Below are positions 6,707 to 9,376 of a stretch of DNA of 9,376 nucleotides, one piece after another. Below the pieces are notes generated by a model, which was not told where the DNA came from, searched no databases, and saw nothing but the letters and a program-made list of their open reading frames with translations. Origin of the DNA: Fimenecus sp051881355. Lineage in GTDB: Bacteria; Bacillota; Clostridia; Oscillospirales; Acutalibacteraceae. Position 1 is the first letter of the stretch; each line of letters starts with the position of its first letter. The stretch spans positions 1 to 9,376 of the forward strand of contig JBJEPS010000086.1 of the NCBI GenBank assembly GCA_051881355.1, given 5' to 3'. The position numbers were made by a program, and so were the translations under genes.

Positions 6707-6735
6707 ATGCTATGGGAAAAGATGTGAATTGTCAA
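6707..6735 (-). promoter_or_regulatory. Likely promoter of the ChW/C39 gene
   Basis: On the minus strand: TTGACA (6735-6730), 17-bp spacer, TAGCAT (6712-6707). The start would be near 6700, giving a ~120-base leader before the ATG at 6580. Alternative weaker -35 elements (TTGCAT, TTGACG) occur further downstream in the leader. Confidence 0.45.
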
Positions 6736-6999
6736 TTTCCCGAAAGATGAAAAGTCCCAAAATATGGATATAAGGTGTGTTATTGTAATTTTATTATCTA
6801 CGGAAAAGGTTCTCTATGGCATATACTCTTTTCCAGAAAAACGACTGAGAAAATGATTCCATTTTTTCTTGCTTTTGAAAATAAAACGGGTTATATATCT
6901 ATCGTAATGAATCCTTGAAACTTGTTCCCACAGCGACACACAATGCCGTGTTGGAGCGACACCATCTATGAAATGCACGACGAAGTTCCAGTATCCCTC
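6736..6999. other. Non-coding stretch between divergent promoters
   Basis: I see no supported gene. A 67-codon minus-strand frame (6814-7017) overlaps the toxin promoter, lacks a ribosome site and matches nothing I know. The one regularity is a direct repeat GCGACAC at 6933-6939 and 6955-6961. Confidence 0.4.
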
Positions 7000-7028
7000 T
7001 TGACAATATACTCCCATAGGAGTATATT
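7000..7028 (+). promoter_or_regulatory. Toxin-antitoxin operon promoter with operator palindrome
   Basis: Consensus TTGACA (7000-7005), 17-bp spacer, TATATT (7023-7028). A perfect inverted repeat, arms AATATACTCC (7005-7014) and GGAGTATATT (7019-7028) around CATA, starts at the last base of -35 and ends at the last base of -10. A dimeric repressor bound here would exclude RNA polymerase. The XRE protein encoded in the operon (7701-8354) is the obvious candidate. Confidence 0.85.
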
Positions 7029-7045
7029 TTATGTGAGGTGATAGT

Positions 7046-7720
7046 ATGAAAATGATATATCATGGCTCTAAAGATATTATTGAAAAGCCGGCGTTTGGTA
7101 AAGGTAAACCATATAATGATTATGGTTTAGGCTTTTATTGTACTGAAAATCTTGTCCTTGCTAAAGAGTGGGCAGTTGATATTGGTCGAGACGGTTACGC
7201 AAATATTTATGAAATTGATGACAGTAAATTAACTGTACTTAATTTGAATGATGCGCAGTATGTCATTTTGCATTGGCTCGCAATTCTTTTGGAAAACAGA
7301 TATTTTGACGCGCCCTCTCCTTTGGCTCAGGAAGCGAAGACATATATATTGAATAATTTTTCTGTTGACTACAAAAACTGTGATGTAATCATCGGTTACC
7401 GCGCTGATGACAGTTATTTTTCATTTGCTCAGGATTTTCTTAACGGCACAATTTCATATCGTCAGTTAAGCAATGCTATGCGACTTGGTAATTTAGGTCA
7501 GCAATTCGTATTAAAAAGCAAAAAGGCTTTTGATTTGATTCACTATATTGGCTATGAAAATGCTGCTGCGAACCAATGGTATTCTCGTAAGGAAAACAGA
7601 GATAAATCGGCTCGCCGTGATTACTTTGACACAGAAAAAAATAAAAGACAGCGTGGGGATATTTATATTACGCAAATCATTGATGAGGAGATGAAGTTTG
7701 ATGATCCACGCCTACGATAA
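7046..7720 (+). CDS. DUF3990 family protein, probable ADP-ribosyltransferase-fold toxin
   Basis: The product is 224 residues; the ATG at 7046 follows GAGGTGA by four bases, and a second ATG at 7052 is a possible alternative. The start is typical of DUF3990: IYHGSKDIIEKPAFGKGKPYNDYGLGFYCTEN, then AKEWA. DUF3990 is placed in the ADP-ribosyltransferase superfamily. His6 in YHGS, Tyr31 in GFYCT and Gln153 in the QQFVLKS strand fit an H-Y-[E/Q] type triad, the last being my assignment. Such enzymes transfer ADP-ribose from NAD+ to a target; the target here is unknown. It is the first gene of a two-gene operon, overlapping the following XRE-domain gene by 20 bp, with an operator in its promoter. 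That is the layout of a toxin-antitoxin pair. The Lys/Arg-rich tail (residues ~186-204) looks disordered. Confidence 0.8.
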   Translation: MKMIYHGSKDIIEKPAFGKGKPYNDYGLGFYCTENLVLAKEWAVDIGRDGYANIYEIDDSKLTVLNLNDAQYVILHWLAILLENRYFDAPSPLAQEAKTYILNNFSVDYKNCDVIIGYRADDSYFSFAQDFLNGTISYRQLSNAMRLGNLGQQFVLKSKKAFDLIHYIGYENAAANQWYSRKENRDKSARRDYFDTEKNKRQRGDIYITQIIDEEMKFDDPRLR

Positions 7721-8354
7721 ACTGTATTTAGAAAAAGCAAGAATATTGCTCGGCAGGATGCTTGACTTTGCTGTATACGATTTAAGGCTAAATATAACTG
7801 ATTTCTATAAATTATTTTGTCATTCTCCATATGCAAGGCAATTAGAAACCGGGGATACATCGTTATTGTCAGGAAAATCGGGCATAGAGCTTGCATATGA
7901 CTTAATTGGTGATTGTTCTGTTGCGCCTAAATTCACAACCGATCGCAGCCCTGAATACTGGGCAGGCTGGGCGCTCGCGTATTATCAGTGGTATACTTCT
8001 CTTACCTTTTCGCAAATCAATGATATTATCTCCATTGATGAGGTTGTTAAAATGTATCCGAAATATCATGAGATGGATATAATGCAATTTACGGATACTG
8101 TAAACGAAATATATTTTCAAAAAAAGCATAACACGAACCTAAAAGAAAAACGTCTTGAAGCCGGATTATCTCAAAGCGAATTAGCGAAAATTTCCGGCGT
8201 GCCGGTTAGAACAATACAGCAATACGAGCAACGGCAAAAGAATATTAATTCAGCAAAGGTGGAAACTGTTTTAGCAATGGCAAAGGCTCTTTCCTGCGAT
8301 ATTAAGGATATTTTAGAATCTGTTGATTTGCCCCAATCAATCGAAATTATTTGA
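7701..8354 (+). CDS. XRE-family HTH protein, probable antitoxin and operon repressor
   Basis: The product is 217 residues. The ATG at 7701 is chosen over the adjacent TTG at 7698; GGAG lies ten bases upstream inside the toxin gene. Residues 1-140 form an alpha-helical domain with the motif EYWAGWALAYYQWYTSL (85-101), which I associate with proteins found beside DUF3990/DUF3791 genes in Clostridia. Residues 146-206 are a full XRE helix-turn-helix: LKEKRLEAGLSQSELAKISG, then VPVRTIQQYEQ and LAMAKALSCDIKDIL. The 20-bp overlap with the toxin gene implies translational coupling. The expected role is to neutralise the DUF3990 protein through the N-terminal domain and to bind the palindrome at 7005-7028 through the HTH. 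Both roles are inferred from family and layout. Confidence 0.8.
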   Translation: MIHAYDKLYLEKARILLGRMLDFAVYDLRLNITDFYKLFCHSPYARQLETGDTSLLSGKSGIELAYDLIGDCSVAPKFTTDRSPEYWAGWALAYYQWYTSLTFSQINDIISIDEVVKMYPKYHEMDIMQFTDTVNEIYFQKKHNTNLKEKRLEAGLSQSELAKISGVPVRTIQQYEQRQKNINSAKVETVLAMAKALSCDIKDILESVDLPQSIEII

Positions 8355-8666
8355 AGATATAAGCCTTCAAAAACGGCTTGAAATGACACTTTTAAAGGAA
8401 TTTCTTACGCTCTATCTTCGCCTTTTGTGCTTATTATCCTTTCCTCTTTGCTATATTAAGACTATAAATAGATTTCCGTTATTAAAACAGATTGTTTAGT
8501 TGTTTACATTTGCAAATCAAATTTACCATCTTATATAGATGTATTTAGGACGCATTTGAAGTATTTTTCACTGACCCCGTTACCAAAATTATTTCGCGTA
8601 CCGTAGCGTACCAAACGCACAGAATACCAGCGAGAATAATTGATATTGCGTTGTTTTTCTGACATT
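8355..8666. other. Non-coding end of the element, possible integrase arm sites
   Basis: I see no supported gene in these ~310 bases. A direct repeat GCGTACC occurs at 8596-8602 and 8606-8612 with a 10-bp period, and a related GTTACC lies at about 8579. CATCT-TATAT-AGATG (8527-8541) is a small inverted repeat. Being within ~70 bp of the tRNA fragment, the GCGTACC copies could be integrase or excisionase arm sites. A weak hairpin (AAGCC 8361-8365 / GGCTT 8375-8379) follows the antitoxin gene without a T-run. Confidence 0.35.
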
Positions 8667-8728
8667 GGGAGCAGACTGTAAATCTGCCGTCTACGACTTC
8701 AGTGGTTCGAATCCACTCTCTCCCACCA
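8667..8728 (+). tRNA. tRNA-Tyr(GUA), 3' part only; presumed attachment site
   Basis: Visible parts: the end of the D arm (GGG, 8667), a 5-bp anticodon stem GCAGA / TCTGC (8671-8675, 8683-8687) with loop CTGTAAA giving anticodon GTA, a variable arm (8688-8700), a T arm AGTGG-TTCGAAT-CCACT (8701-8717), the acceptor strand CTCTCCC and ACCA (8718-8728). The matching 5' acceptor strand GGGAGAG and the D loop are absent upstream. This is therefore a 3' duplicate, as left when an element integrates into the 3' half of a tRNA gene and carries its own replacement end. The complete gene should stand at the other end of the element, left of this window. Confidence 0.85.
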
Positions 8729-8733
8729 AAAAG

Positions 8734-8760
8734 AAAAGTCGCGTAAGCGGCTTTTTTTTT
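8734..8760 (+). terminator. Terminator originally serving the tRNA-Tyr gene
   Basis: Stem AAAAGTCGC / GCGGCTTTT with one G-T pair and a GTAA loop, followed by nine to ten T. It begins six bases after the CCA of the tRNA fragment, so it is the native terminator of the tRNA gene. It supports the view that sequence to the right is host chromosome. Confidence 0.8.
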
Positions 8761-8860
8761 GTATTTTTCTCGTTTCACTTTCACTGTTTTCTCTTTTTTT
8801 CTGCACAGAAAAGCGACTTTTCCAGCGAAAAGATAAGAGAATCCGTTGGATTGCGTTTAT

Positions 8861-8953
8861 CAGCATTCAAAAAAGAACTTATCCATTAGACAAATCAGTC
8901 GGTTGACGGGAGTTTGTTCCGCTGTTGTTCAGAAAACATGGATCATCAAGGAA
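8861..8953 (+). pseudogene. Remnant of a transposase-type helix-turn-helix
   Basis: One plus-strand frame reads KKNLSIRQISRLTGV followed by CSAVVQK. This resembles the C-terminal helix-turn-helix (SIRQIxRLTGIxxGxVQ) of Y1/REP-associated transposases. The frame has no upstream catalytic domain, runs for only ~63 codons in all, and the similarity ends at about 8953, so it is at most a relic. A rival view is chance similarity. Confidence 0.35.
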
Positions 8954-9060
8954 TCGTCCTGCCTTTGCAAAATGTTTTCTGTTGTGTGGTTGATGCCAAC
9001 GAAGAAACGCTGCCAGCGATTTTTCAACAGACCATAGACGAACTGTGCAAGAAATATGTG

Positions 9061-9089
9061 TTGCTTTTATACAAAAATTTTGATAAAAT
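9061..9089 (+). promoter_or_regulatory. Likely promoter of the carboxylesterase gene
   Basis: TTGCTT (9061-9066), 17-bp spacer, TAAAAT (9084-9089). The start would be near 9096, 40 bases before the ATG at 9136. This supports starting the esterase there rather than at an in-frame ATG at 8938. Confidence 0.5.
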
Positions 9090-9135
9090 ATCCATAAAGT
9101 TTGCCACATATGCGGCTTGGTTTTGGGGGAATACG

Positions 9136-9376
9136 ATGAGCAGATGGATAGAAACGCAAACACCCTGCGGCGTTATAAAAGGGCTGGAAACCGAACGGTG
9201 TATCGAATACCGCGGCGTGCGGTATGCACGTGCCGCACGGTACGAATATCCCGTGCAGGAAAAGAAATGGCAGGGTGTGTATGACGCCACCGAATACAAG
9301 GCGTGCTGTTATCAGCATCGTGCGTTTGAAGACGATGCAAAGGTGAATCCGTTTTATCACAAGGAATTTCGGAAAG
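9136..9376 (+). CDS. Carboxylesterase type B, N-terminal part (runs off the window)
   Basis: 80 codons are visible from the ATG at 9136, which follows GGGGGA by five bases. The frame stays open to the end. The start WIETQTPCGVIKGLE, then CIEYRGVRYARAARYEYP and a YDATEYKACCYQ segment match the opening of carboxylesterase type B / para-nitrobenzyl esterases (G-x-hxG, ykGIPYA-x-x-x-RF-x-x-P, then AT-x-y-x-x-x-C-x-Q). These are alpha/beta hydrolases acting on carboxylic esters. The catalytic Ser-Glu-His residues would lie beyond the window and cannot be checked. The frame is also open back to about 8887, with an ATG at 8938 that has no clear ribosome site. Base composition is higher in G+C (about 57% over 9181-9300) than most of the element, consistent with host DNA. 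Confidence 0.8.
   Translation, partial: MSRWIETQTPCGVIKGLETERCIEYRGVRYARAARYEYPVQEKKWQGVYDATEYKACCYQHRAFEDDAKVNPFYHKEFRK

Noticed and set aside
6814..7017. 67-residue minus-strand frame
   Set aside because: Starts inside the toxin promoter/operator, has no ribosome site and ends in non-coding sequence.
8361..8379. Terminator after the antitoxin gene
   Set aside because: Only a 5-bp stem with a long loop and no T-run; competing pairings exist.
8549..8660. C-terminal fragment of an integrase on the plus strand
   Set aside because: About 37 codons are open, but there is a stop just upstream and no integrase catalytic motif; not enough to support.
8644..8728. A complete tRNA-Tyr gene
   Set aside because: No 5' acceptor strand pairing with CTCTCCC and no D stem or D loop occur upstream of 8667.
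8545..8784. 79-residue minus-strand frame containing GREWIRTTEVVDGR
   Set aside because: This peptide is the well-known false translation of the antisense strand of a tRNA gene.

Overview
The window looks like a low-G+C Gram-positive chromosome, most likely a gut-type Clostridia/Oscillospirales relative. The signs are strong AGGAG ribosome sites, sigma-A-type promoters (TTGACA-17-TATATT), U-rich hairpin terminators, ChW-type repeats and a DUF3990 toxin. I read positions 1 to about 8728 as the right-hand part of an integrated mobile element, and the last ~650 bases as host chromosome. The boundary is the 3' part of a tRNA-Tyr(GUA) gene (about 8667-8728) that lacks its 5' half but keeps its terminator. 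That is what remains when an element integrates into a tRNA gene.

Left part (1-2155, mostly minus strand): a small helix-turn-helix/excisionase-like protein (115-375) and a probable rolling-circle replication initiator of the filamentous-phage G2P/CRI type (639-1571), with an intrinsic terminator in its leader (1645-1679). Upstream of it is a repeat-rich, AT-rich non-coding stretch (about 1680-2015) that could hold an origin or operators. Next comes the C-terminal stub of an XRE-type repressor (2016-2155). Its 5' part is gone and is abutted by a 166-bp copy (2156-2321) of the ChW-repeat coding sequence found again at 4611-4776 (160/166 identical).

Centre (2357-6735): a three-helix membrane protein of unknown function (2460-3083, plus) converges on a 1158-residue minus-strand protein (3104-6580) across a shared 16-bp-stem terminator. 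The large protein has four ~170-residue ChW-like repeats, a C39-like cysteine peptidase domain (Cys693/His818/Asp834) and an unrecognised ~270-residue C-terminal domain, with no signal peptide. Just downstream of its likely promoter lies AGAACAAATGTTCT, a good Firmicutes LexA-box candidate. The gene may therefore be damage-induced, as expected for a phage-, element- or bacteriocin-linked effector.

Right part (7000-8354): a two-gene toxin-antitoxin-like operon, a DUF3990 ADP-ribosyltransferase-fold protein overlapping a protein with a C-terminal XRE helix-turn-helix. Its promoter carries a perfect 10-bp inverted repeat exactly between -35 and -10, so autoregulation is likely. It sits next to the attachment site, a usual place for stabilising modules. 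Beyond the tRNA fragment are a degraded transposase-like remnant and the start of a carboxylesterase gene running off the window. No integrase is visible; if present it should lie left of position 1, towards the other attachment site.
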